From Eutypella sp. D-1 (lineage: Eukaryota; Ascomycota; Sordariomycetes; Xylariales; Diatrypaceae), in the NCBI GenBank assembly GCA_023313575.1, contig JAJTTP010000032.1, positions 227,207-291,206 on the forward strand: a DNA stretch of 64,000 nt, read 5' to 3'. Both the position numbers and the translations under genes were made by a program. Shown here piece by piece: positions 46,620 through 57,700 of this stretch. The first letter of the stretch is position 1. Each line of letters starts with the position of its first letter. The notes beneath the pieces are model-generated. The model had not been told where the DNA came from. It did no database searches and saw nothing but the letters and a program-made list of their open reading frames with translations.

Positions 46620-47948
46620 ATGCTGTCAAAGATACTCGTACAGCTTTTACTATCTACAAGCCTGACTTTGGCCAAGCCATGCAAACCAGATATTATACCT
46701 AGTATCCCTGATATACCAAACACGAATGGCACCCTCAATGCGACCTCCATAGCGACTACAGCAACGCATCGGCAAAGTAGTCAAATATTCATCACTGAGC
46801 CTCAAACCCAATCAAGGACGGGGGCCAGTCATACAACAAGCCCAATATCTATTATTGGGCCCGCGTTACCGCCGACACGCAGTGCATCCGACATAAAATC
46901 CTCGGCGACGCCAATTTTCTCCCTTGGCGCTTCCAATATTATCAGTGATGCGTCGTCTAGTTCAAGCACTAGCACTACGAGAGGGTATCCCAAACTCAGT
47001 TCTCCCACGAACAGCCTTTCAACAAGCACTACTTCCACAGTTGGCTCTGTTGCGACTGGGTCTTCCATCAGCATATCTTCAACAAGAAGGTCCACCGCGA
47101 GAAACTCACCTGTAACTAGTTTAACAACAACAAGCCCGACCACGAATAAATCACCTAAAGTTTCGCCGACATCGGGCTCAAGCATCAGTGCCATCAACAG
47201 CTTCCCCACAGGTAGCCCTGCCACAGACAGCCTCACTACAGACAGCTCTACCACAGGAAGTTCACCTCCGATCAACTCCTTCTCATCTGGCACTTCCACA
47301 TTATATTCAAGCACTAGCAGTACAAGGGGCTCTTTGACGAGCACTACTACTACGAGTAGTTCAGTAACAACTGGCTCAACCACAACTAGTTCACTCACTA
47401 CAACGAGCTCTTCCGAGTCGGATTCCAGCACGAGCACCACGAGCAGCTCTGCCGTGGCCAATCCCACCTTCTACCTCCAGGCGAGCGATGTAACCCTCAG
47501 GCGGGAACCTAACGACACCATCGAGGATCCCAATCTCTATCGTTCCAACGGGCTCTATGCTCAGCTGTACAGTCCTTACTACTCCGAGTACCTCACCTTC
47601 GCTGCCACCGACCCAGGCCCTCCGGCGGCGACGTTCTACATCAATGAGGACGGCCACCTCGTGCATGCCGAGAATGGCTGGATTCTGGACACGCAACCGG
47701 ACTACCTCTCGCATCAGGTTTACTTCGACGAAGACCCCTACGAGGACGACTACGCGCCGCCGAACTGCAAGATCGACCCAAATAGTCTCGTCTTGAGCTG
47801 TAGCATCACGCGACAGAAGGAGTTCTCAATTTGTTTCGGGTCATCTGAATCACGCCTCGGCAGTAATGGCAAGTTATATATGACGGGAAATGCTTTTAAT
47901 CAGGGGCGCCAGTGCAGAGCAGTAACACTCAATGTACGCCCCATATAG
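46620..47948 (+). CDS. Secreted Ser/Thr-rich (mucin-like) protein with C-terminal globular domain
   Basis: A single exon encodes 442 residues. A signal peptide (ILVQLLLSTSLTLA, cleavage after about residue 18) is followed by some 260 residues dominated by Ser and Thr with blocks such as STTGSSPP and TSSLTTTSSS, expected to be heavily O-mannosylated. The last 160 residues are different: NPTFYLQASDVTL, NGLYAQLYSPYYSEYLTF, AATFYINEDGHLVHAENGW, then an acidic DEDPYEDDYAPPNCK and a Cys-containing end (LVLSCSITRQKEFSICFG, QCRAVTLNV). This arrangement, a stalk plus a strand-rich domain with four Cys, is like fungal wall or adhesin-type proteins, though no GPI signal is present. The globular domain is not one I can name. 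The complementary-strand frame at 46829-47467 is a composition artefact. Confidence 0.8.
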   Translation: MLSKILVQLLLSTSLTLAKPCKPDIIPSIPDIPNTNGTLNATSIATTATHRQSSQIFITEPQTQSRTGASHTTSPISIIGPALPPTRSASDIKSSATPIFSLGASNIISDASSSSSTSTTRGYPKLSSPTNSLSTSTTSTVGSVATGSSISISSTRRSTARNSPVTSLTTTSPTTNKSPKVSPTSGSSISAINSFPTGSPATDSLTTDSSTTGSSPPINSFSSGTSTLYSSTSSTRGSLTSTTTTSSSVTTGSTTTSSLTTTSSSESDSSTSTTSSSAVANPTFYLQASDVTLRREPNDTIEDPNLYRSNGLYAQLYSPYYSEYLTFAATDPGPPAATFYINEDGHLVHAENGWILDTQPDYLSHQVYFDEDPYEDDYAPPNCKIDPNSLVLSCSITRQKEFSICFGSSESRLGSNGKLYMTGNAFNQGRQCRAVTLNVRPI

Positions 47949-48499
47949 AACTTTACTAGGAGAAGAGCCGCGTTTATCTTCGCTGTAACATGTTTAATTG
48001 GATACAACCGGTGTATATTAAGTGTTTATTAGGAGGGACAACAATATACAGAATACATGATTGCTGTGATTGGCTGGGAAAAAGTCCTGAAGACATCCCG
48101 CTGTGCGCAGCTGAGTGGACAATTAAAGGAGGTGGGGGTTTCGGCCGCTTACTTGGGTCTATACAAGTACATACCTGGCAGCTACCTTTTTCAGTAGTTA
48201 ACATATAGCTATAATTATATGACTATGATATCCTATGCCCTCGTTGTATGGAGGTACGAAGTACCGGAGTGAAACGAAGGGTTATTATGTCGATTTCTTT
48301 TCCTACCTAAATTTCTCTGGCTTTCTGACCCACATTTCCTAAATAGGAAAGTACCTTAATAGGCAATATGCGCTCCGTGCACCGTTACTAGCTATATACG
48401 GTTAGTAACGACCGTTAATGTTATTTACTGGTTGCCAGGTCGCTAATTAGGTTACCGGGCCGCCAGGGCTGCCTGGCTGGCAGCGGTTTGTAAGATTTA
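47949..48499. other. Intergenic region
   Basis: No gene supported. A palindrome GGTACGAAGTACC lies near 48252-48264. Confidence 0.5.
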
Positions 48500-48968
48500 T
48501 GGCATAACTAGATAGAATCGATAGGAGAGATGGGATCGATGGGATAGATAGAATCTATGGGATCTATCCTATCGATTATACAGATATTATTAGATATATC
48601 AAATCTATCGATTCAATCAAATCTATCGAATCTATGGAATCTATCAAATCGATCCCACCTCCCACCGAAATAGCCACCATAGTAACCACCGGGCTAGCCA
48701 CCGCGATAGATGGGATCAATCAAATCTATCCCATCGAATCTATTAAATCTATTGAATCTATCGAATCTATCGTATTGATCCTATCTATCCTACCTGCCAC
48801 CGGGCCAGCCACTAAGATAACCACCATAATAGCCACCATACCGCCTACCGGGATAGCCACCCCACCGGCCACCGGGCTGGCCACCACAATAGCCACCAAG
48901 ATAGCCACCATACCGGCCACCATACCGGCCACCGGGCTGGCCACCAAAATCGCCACCGGGCTGGCATT
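48500..48968. repeat. Compound minisatellite: GAATCTATC units and GCCACCGGGCTG units
   Basis: The first part is built of 9- to 10-nt units such as GAATCTATC and GATGGGATC on both strands. The second part has 12-nt GCCACC(G/A)GGCTG and 9-nt GCCACCATA units. The units are multiples of three, so long frames exist on both strands (48634-48972 plus, 48726-49036 minus); these are repeat artefacts. The same units occur at 34200-34314. Confidence 0.85.
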
Positions 48969-49560
48969 TTAAAAACATTTCGTTTCAACAGGGATTGGCC
49001 AGGGTGCCCGGGCTTATAAGGATAAAACGCTGCCAAGGCACGCGATTGTTACAGTACAATCGGCCCTTAGTCGGAGATTAGCTAAACCAGGTAACATGGT
49101 TCTGGAGCCAAGAGCCGACAATTTCGGTCTCACTAACGTTACGACCGATCGGCGCTCATCGTCGGTGCTTCGGTCTATGGGTGTACTCATCCTTAAAGGT
49201 CTTACGTACTTAAGCCCGACCCATATGGCCCGGCAATGGCACGCCGGGAAACTAATCCTTGCTCCAGGTGTGACTGCGGCCATATGGGACGTACCGCGTA
49301 TCGCCGAAGGTGTTGTTTAATTGCCTCATATTATCAGGCCTCGATTTTAACGTATGGCAGCGCCGCAAGCGCTGCACTTACGGCTTAGACGTACCGGCCG
49401 TACCTGTTAACCTTTTGTAAGGGAGCAGCCGATAGGGCATAGCCACTCCGCCACATGACCTGCAAAAGATCAACAGTTCCAGCGTATGTTAGACGCTGGA
49501 AGCCCTAAGTCCGTACTTAAGGTTAGGAACGCCCCGGGGCTATTCCCTTACACCTTTTTA
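48969..49560. other. GC-normal flank with two hairpins, next to the RIP boundary
   Basis: No gene supported. Two perfect hairpins are present: 49357-49375 (GCAGCGC, 5-nt loop, GCGCTGC) and 49477-49501 (TTCCAGCGT, 7-nt loop, ACGCTGGAA). The composition is normal up to about 49555 and changes sharply after that. Confidence 0.6.
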
Positions 49561-49742
49561 ATAAAAGTTTTTATAAAAAATTAAAATATATTAAAATAAA
49601 GCTTAATTATTAATTAAAATTTTAATTTTAATTATAATAATATAATTATATAAGCTTATAAGTTATATTAAAAACTAAGTTATAATTTTAAAATAATAAA
49701 TTAAAAAGAATAAAATTTATTTATTATGTAAAATATAAACGG

Positions 49743-50172
49743 TATTATTATGACCGGTCAGACCATTAGGCCGAGTGGGGCTAATATAATAAAAAAAGAT
49801 CCTTAACTCCAGTTTTAAAAAAGGAGATAGCTATACTGGAATAAGCCATATATGCCATACGATTAAAAAAAATCAGTTAAATCGGTAATAATCTTAATAA
49901 TATTAAAACATTATATTCGGATACGATCTTAATAATTTAATAATAACCATATATTTTAATATTAAAAATAAAAAATATAAATAATATATAATTACGTTTA
50001 TTACTTTTTTTAAAATAATTTTTAAGCTTATTAATTTATAATATAACTTAATTACTTAAAACACCTTTTTTTTTTTATTAAACGTAATTACTTATTATTT
50101 AAAACTTTTAATATTTTTATTAATATAAACCTTTCGATTAAATTAATAATTAAGAATAAACCGGCTATTATA
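49743..50172 (+). repeat. LTR 1 (5' LTR of copy A)
   Basis: Aligns by eye with the three other LTRs through landmarks such as AATATTAAAAATAAAA, TATATAATTACGTTTATTACTTTTTT, CTTAATTACTTAAAACACC and AATAAACCGGC. The starts and ends are inferred from the last bases, GCCGTCACA in the less damaged copies. Confidence 0.65.
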
Positions 50173-51026
50173 CGTTATAAGCTTTTATTTAATAATATTA
50201 TTAACTTTAAATAATATCCGATATTATATTTTTTTTAAATTAAAATTTTTAATAAATTATTTAATAATTATTCGAATAAATCGAATAAATCGAACGAATA
50301 GTAATTATAATTACAAATTAAAAAGTTACACCCGTTAAATTTAAACCTAAAAAACCTGAACCTTATAATGGTATTACCCCCGTATAACCTTTTCTTATTA
50401 CAGCCGTAATTTATTTATATTAATAACGTTATATATATACCACGGAAACTAATAAAATTTTTAACATTACGTTATATTTTACCGGGGGGATAACTTAATG
50501 GTTTAAACCTATTTTAAATGTTTTCGTCGGGGTAAAGGAAAAAAAAAGAATTAAAAAAATTAAACGCTTTTTTAAAAAATATAAAAATTTCGAGGAAAAA
50601 ATAAAAGCTAATTACGGAAACCCGGATAAAGCTTAAGCCATTACGTAATAACTTTTAACGTTTAAATAAAAAAAAGTAATTTATATATATACCGCGTAAT
50701 TTAAACAACTTACCGTTAAAACAAAATAAATTAACGATAAATCTTTTATCGATACGTTTTATTAAAGATTTAAAAACTTGGTTAAAAATAAAATCATTAC
50801 GTAAAATAAATTAAATACTTTCGATAAATTCGTTACCTTAATAATTAAAATTAATAATAAATAATTTAAACGACGCTAAAAGAAAAAAGGACATTATATA
50901 CTTAAAAAATTTAAAAAATATTAAAATAATAAGAATTAGGATTAAAAAATTACCGATATATTTTACGGGACGGCATTAGGATTAATATTACTCGATATAA
51001 TATAAAAAGATAAGCAATAAATTAAA

Positions 51027-51068
51027 TGTTATAATTATAACAAAATAAAACATTTTAAAAAAAAATAT
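51027..51068 (+). other. Eroded gag zinc knuckle of copy A
   Basis: Codons TGT TAT AAT TAT AAC AAA ATA AAA CAT TTT keep the first Cys and the His of a CCHC knuckle, while later Cys and Gly positions now read Tyr, Asn or Lys. Every change fits G-to-A mutation, as RIP on the opposite strand would give. Confidence 0.55.
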
Positions 51069-53256
51069 AAAAGACTTAAATAAAATATAAACTAAAAACT
51101 TATATTTAAAAAAAAATAACCTTTTACCGGTAAAAAAACGCTCGGAATAATCCGTTACGTATATTTAAATAATAACATTTATTAATAAAGATTATAAAAA
51201 GTTAAACGATTAACTTAAGCCGTAATAAAACGATAACGTTAATAATAATAAAATAAATACCTTAATAACGATAAAAAAAAAGCTTTCGTAAAAACTTATT
51301 TCGCGGAAAAAGAAAAAATAAAATAATTAATTAATTAGCTTAAAAAATGATAAGATTATAAATTATAAAAGATATACGGTATTTACGTTAAACGATCTTA
51401 ATAACGCCTTAAAAAATAACGATTTAAAATTTACTTATAATAACTTCGTAATTAGAATAAATTTATTAATTAAAAAATTTAAACTCGGACGTTACATTTT
51501 TTAAAATACCCTGTTAACTGTCGAAAATATAAATGCTATTAATATAAGGAACGAAAAATCGGTATTATTAACCGAATTAAATAAATAGCTAAAAAAAAAT
51601 TCGATTTTTTATAATAAAAAGGAAACGAAACCGATCGATAATAATATAAAGAAATTATACGTTATATTAACTGCGTACCATATAATTAAAAATGGCTAAA
51701 AAAAATATTTTACCCCGGAAAATATTAAATATATTATTATAATAAATATACATATTAAACGTTAAAAGCCATAAAAATCCGGAATAAAATCGAATAATAA
51801 AAACATAAAATCCGATATTAAAAAAATAAGTTATTAAATACCGATTTACATATTAATAAAAATTTATTAAAAAGGATAACCTTTAATAAAATTAACTTTA
51901 AACACTTTTATAAAAAATTAACGGTAAAAAAATAACCGTACGCATAAAAAAAACCCAGTAAGGAAAAACTTTATAATAACCCATATAACGCCGTATAAAT
52001 TTACGGCAAAGATTTAAAAAAATAAAACCGCTTATATTAAAGCCATAAAGCGGTATCATAAAGCTTAAAAACGTAATACGATATTTATAAACCATTTTAA
52101 AAACTTAAAAACGATACGGATACATTATAATACGAATAAAAATTAAAACTAATTAATATACCGTTATAATAAATAATAAAACCGAAAATAATTATATAAC
52201 CCCGAAATTATATAATAAATTATAATTATTATAAAAAAAAATAACACTTTTATAATATAATAAAAGCCGAAAATTATACTTTTAATATAACGAAAAAGAA
52301 ATATTATAAAAAACCGATTAACTTAATATATATATCGAAAAATAAAAATAAAACGTTATTTTTAATATTATACCTTTAAAAAGATATAACATAATCTTTA
52401 AATAACCATAGCTATATTAATATAATTTATCGATTAATTAAAAAACTGGCTAAATAATATTTCCTTATTTTTTAAAAACCGACGATAACTTAAAAAAAAA
52501 TCTTAATACTTAATAAATAGCAAATACGGACATAAAAACACGATAAAAACTTTATTAAAAAAAACATAATAAATTAAAAAAAAAGGATATAAAAAAAAGA
52601 TTAAATAAATTATCGCGTTTATCCGATAACGATTCCGCTTTTTTAATAACATCTTAAAAAAAGAAAATACGATAACATCACGAATACGTAACGTACCACC
52701 ATAATATCACTAATACGATAAAATATTTTGCAAAAAATTTAAAAAAAAACTACCAGACCGTAATAAATAAAATTATAAGATTATCCTTATAAAAGGAAAA
52801 ACGTTACGATTCCATAAAATCTATAACCTTAACAAAATCGAATTTAAAAAATTACGAAAATACCTCGAAAATAAATTAATAAAAAAATATATTTAACGAT
52901 TAAAATTATTAATAAAATACCTTATTATATTTATACCTAAAAAAAATAGCAAATTATAATTAATAATCGATTATTAACAATTAAATAAAATCACCGTTAA
53001 AAACCGAATACCGTTACTATTTATTACTAAAATAAAGGACCGCTTATACGGAATTAAATAATTTACCACCTTAAACCTTAAAAATAGGTATTATCATATT
53101 AAAATCAAACCCGGAAATAAATAAAAAACAGCTTTTAAAATAAAATACGGTTTATTTAAATATTTAATTATACCTTTCGGATTAACTAACGCACCAGCAT
53201 CGTTTTAACGCATAATTAACCATATATTACGAAAATATCTTAATATTTTCGTTATT

Positions 53257-53283
53257 TACTATCTCGACGATATCCTTATTTAT
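53257..53283 (+). other. Reverse transcriptase YLDD motif, copy A
   Basis: Reads YYLDDILIY in one frame, the active-site hairpin of Ty3/gypsy reverse transcriptases. Both catalytic Asp codons survive here, unlike in copy B. Confidence 0.8.
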
Positions 53284-56163
53284 TTAAATTTAAAAGAATA
53301 GCATAAAAAACATATATATAAAGTATTATAAATATTATAAAACGTTAACTTATTAATAAAACCTAAAAAAAGTATATTTTATATATAAAAAATAAAATTT
53401 TTCGGATATATTATTACTCCCGAATATATTAAAATAAACCTTAAAAAAATCGTAATTATTAAAAATTAAAAAATACCTATTAATATAAAAAGAATACAGG
53501 CTTTTTTTAACTTAATAAATTATTATCGGAAATTTATATAACGATTTAAATATATTATAACACCTTTTACGAAATTAATAAATAAAATAAATAAATCTTT
53601 TAAAAAATTAAAAAACGTTATTACTAATAAACCAGTACTTATTATATATAATCTTAAAAAACCCGTTAAATTAAAAACCGACGTTTTGGATTACGCCTTT
53701 AAAACATAAATTAAATAACGAAATAAAAAAAAAAATTACACCCCATCGTATTTTACTTTTATAAATTTATTAAAACCGAATTTAATTATCCGATTTACGA
53801 TAAAAAATTTCTTACTATTATTAATGTATTTAAAAAATTTAAATATTACTTTATAAAAAATATGCATTAAATTAAAGTTTATACCGATTATAAAAACATT
53901 ATATATTTTTTTACTATTTAAACCCTTAACGGAAAACAGTTACGATACGCTAAATATTTTGCAAAATTCGATTATATTATTATTTATAAAAAAAGATTAA
54001 AAAACGGATAAATAAATGTTATTAATAAATAGCCTGTTATAAAAAAAAATACATATTAATTAAACATGCGGTATTCCGATAAACGTTAAAAAAATACTTG
54101 GAATAATAACAAATTATTACTATTAAAATTATTTAAAATAACTTATATAAATAAATCGAATAATATAATAATAACTTATTAAAAAAAAATAAATAAAAAA
54201 ATTACAAATATTATAAAAATTATAAAAATAATTAGTATAAAAAATTTACGAATATCCCTTATACGGACACCTAAAAAACCATAAACTTTTTAAACGATTA
54301 TAACGGACCTATATATTTAATAAAATAAAATCAGTAATATAATAAATACGATAACGATATAATATATATAAAAAAATTAAAATAAAACGATATAAACTTT
54401 ACGGAAAATTATAATTATTATTAATTAATAAACGATTATAAAAGTTTATCATATTCGATTTTATTATTAAATTACCGATATTAAAAGATTTAATAATATA
54501 TAACGGTTATAATAGCATATTTATAATCGTTAACCGATTTATAAAATTTTCTTATTTTATCCTATATAACGAAAATACCGATATAAAATAAATAACATAT
54601 ATTTTTTTACGACATATTATAATAATATACGGCTTTATATTCGAAATTATTTCCGATAAAAAAATAATATTCGTATCGAAATTTTAACAAAATTTTATAA
54701 TAAAATTAAAACTAAACCTTAAACTTATAACAGCTTTTAAACCTTAAATAAACGGATAAATAAAACGAATTAATTAAATATTAAAAACTTATTTTCGATA
54801 ATATATTAATTATAAATAAAAATAATTAAGTAAAATAATTATTTATTACATAATTAGCTTATAATACAGTTTATTATAAAAGTATACGGATAATATTTAT
54901 TAACGTTAATTTCGGATTTACCCCGAACGTTTACCGAAATGCTTATAAAAAAGGACCAGATAATATTAAAGCTATGTTAATATCGGAATAACTTAAATAA
55001 TTACATAAAAAAATAAAGGTAAAACTTAAATTTATACGTTAACGAATAAGTAAATATTATAATTAAAAAAGGTTAAAAAAATTAACCTTTTCGGAAGGAG
55101 ATATAGTTTATTTAGTTATAAAAAACATTATAATAAAACGACCCAGTAAAAAACTCGATTATAAATATATCGGACCGTATTTAGTTATTAAAAAAATATT
55201 AAAAAATAATTACGAATTGGATTTATTATTAAAAGTTAGGATTTATTTAATTTTTTACGTTTTTTTACTCGAGAACGTAACGGATATAAACGTTATAAAA
55301 ATAAGACGAAACGACGTCGAAATAAAAGTAAATAAATACGAAGCGGAGAAAATTTTAAATATATAAATAAAAGATGGACGAATAAAATATAAGGTTAAAT
55401 AAAAAGGATATAATAATTCCGAAAATATATAAAAACCTGTTAATTATTTAATAAACGTTTAACGTTTTTTAAGGAATTTTTATTAACGCCGACGGAAATG
55501 TTAATAAAAATAGTATTTTAATTAAAATTACCCGATATATTTATTTTAAACTAATTAAAATCCGAAATAATTTCAGGATTTACCGACATTTTAATAAACC
55601 CTGTAAAACGCATATTTTCCGCCCGACGCTTTTTTTCCTTTAAACTTTTTAACTTTTTTAAAAATTAAAAACTATAACAAATTATCTTTTTTTTACGATA
55701 TCGAAAAAACTTTTATAATTTTCGAAAACGTTAAAAACGCGTAATAACCTTATTTATTTCCTTTTAAAAACGAAAAAGTTGCTTTTTAGTTAATACCTTT
55801 TTACGTTTTAAACGATTTTATTCGTAAATAATGTTTTAAAAAAAATTAATTAAAATCTTTAAACCATTATATTGCTATTTATATAAAATATAATTTTAAT
55901 AACGAGCAAAGTTTTCGGATATTACGTATTACTTTTTACGACAAAAATAAAAAGAATAAGGCATAACTTTAAAACTAAAAGATAAAATATAAAAAATAAA
56001 AGCTTTATAACCGTCCCGTTAATTAAGACGGCAATAAGATTTAAAAACACGATTAGTTATAATAAAAAGATAAAAAATATAGGGACGGAAAAAACTTATA
56101 AAGAATAAGTAAAAATACGGAAGTTAGGTTTTAAGGATAAAAACTTTAAAAAAGGAAAGATCG

Positions 56164-56578
56164 TATTATGGCCTGATTAAGCTAAGTGGGGGTTAATAAC
56201 CTTATTCGTTAACGGTACTGCCGGAAAAATAAAAACGTAAGCCAGCCATATTTAATAAGCTATAAAAAAAGCTATATATAAATCCGTTATAATTTATGGA
56301 TTTAAAGGTATTAATTAAATCCGTTACGATTTAAGGATTTAATATAATTACATATTCCAATATTAAAAATAAAAGATATAAATAGTATATAATTACGCTT
56401 ATTATTTTTTTTTTAAATAGTTTTTAAATTTATTAGCTTATAATATAACTTAATTACTTAAAACACCTTTTTTTTTGTTATTACTAAACGTAATTATTTA
56501 TTGCTTAAAACCCCCAGCACTCCTGTTAACATAAATCCCTCGATTGGATTAATAGTTAGGAATAGACCAGCCGTCACA
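56164..56578 (+). repeat. LTR 2 (shared by copies A and B)
   Basis: Starts after a purine tract (AAAAAAGGAAAGATCG) and ends CCAGCCGTCACA. It is the least RIP-damaged LTR, still containing GC-bearing words such as GTGGGGGTT and CCCCCAGCACTCCTG. Confidence 0.7.
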
Positions 56579-57679
56579 TACCGTTATAATAAATAATAAA
56601 ACCGACGGTAATTATATAATTTTAAAATTATATAATAAGTTATAATTATTATAAAAAAAGAAATAATATTTTTATAATATAATAAAAGCCGAAGGTTATG
56701 CTTTTAAATACGATAAAAAAAAAGTATTACGGGAAACCGATTAATTTAACGTATATATCGAAAGATAAAAATAAAACGTTATTTTTAACATTATGCTTTT
56801 AAAAGGATATAATATAATCCTTAAGTAACCATGGTTATATTAATATAATTTATTAATTAATTAAAAAATTGGTTAAATAACATTTCCTTATTTTTTAAAA
56901 ACCGACGATAATTTAAAAAAAAGATTTTAATATTTAATAAATAACGAATACGGATATAAAAACACGATAAAAACCTTACTTAAAAAAACATAACGAATTA
57001 AAAAAAAAGATATAAAAAAAGGACTAAATAAATTATTACATTTATCCGATAACGATTCCGCTTTTTTAATAATATTTTAAAAAAAGAAAATATAACGATA
57101 TTATAAATACGTAACGTACCATTATAATATTATTAATACGATAAAGTGTTTCGTAAAGAATTTAAAAAAAGATTATTAAACCGTAATAAATAAAACCATA
57201 AAATTGTTTTTATAAAAAAAAAAACGCCACGATTTTATAAAATCTATAACCTTAACAAAATCGAACTTAAGGAATTATAGGAATACCTCGAAAATAAGTT
57301 AATAAAAAATATATTTAACGATTAAAATTATTAACAAAATACCTTATTATGTTTATGTTTAAAAAAAAACGGTAAATTACAATTAATAATCGATTATCGA
57401 TAATTAAATAAGATTACCGTTAAAAACCGAATACCGTTATTATTTATTATTAAAATAAAGGACCGCTTATACGGAGTTAAATAGTTTATTACTTTAAACC
57501 TTAAAAATAAATATTATTATATCAAAATTAAACCCGGAAACGAATAAAAAATAACTTTTAAAACGAAATACGGCTTATTTAAGTATTTAGTTATGTTTTT
57601 CGAATTAATTAACGTATTAATATCGTTTTAACGCATAATTAACTACGTATTACGAGAATATTTTAATGTTTTTATTATT

Positions 57680-57700
57680 TATTACTTTAACGATATCCTT
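57680..57700 (+). other. Reverse transcriptase motif of copy B with the first active-site Asp lost
   Basis: Codons TAT TAC TTT AAC GAT ATC correspond to TAC TAT CTC GAC GAT ATC in copy A: Leu has become Phe and the first Asp has become Asn, both by RIP-type transitions. Confidence 0.7.

Larger units (their letters stand above)
49743..56578 (+). mobile_element. Full-length RIP-degraded Ty3/gypsy retrotransposon, copy A
   Basis: LTRs at 49743-50172 and 56164-56578 flank about 6 kb of internal DNA in the plus orientation. Gag is shown by the eroded zinc knuckle at 51027-51068 (Cys, then Tyr where the second Cys should be, then His and a second Tyr at the last Cys position, with CX2CX4HX4C spacing). 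Reverse transcriptase is shown by YLDD at 53260-53271 followed by ILIY. The integrase C-terminal GPY/F-type segment lies near 55095-55270 and a chromodomain-like EYEAEKIL follows near 55335-55360, suggesting a chromovirus. A purine-rich tract precedes the right LTR. All frames are broken by RIP-type changes, so it cannot move by itself. Confidence 0.8.

Noticed and set aside
46829..47467. 212-codon minus-strand frame, Val/Leu-rich
   Set aside because: It is the exact complement of the Ser/Thr-rich stalk; AGT/ACA-type codons read backwards give Val/Leu repeats. No start context or domain.
48634..48968. Possible CRISPR-like array
   Set aside because: Units are 9-12 nt, with no constant repeat and unique spacers; this is a eukaryotic minisatellite.
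48634..49036. Long frames on both strands over ESIKSI/PATGLAT and GGQPGGRYGG repeats
   Set aside because: Minisatellite units whose length is a multiple of three stay open on both strands; this is repeat structure, not coding.
51898..52095. 65-codon minus-strand frame in the AT-rich block
   Set aside because: Composition-driven frame (Phe, Ile, Tyr, Lys) opposite the fossil element; no motif.
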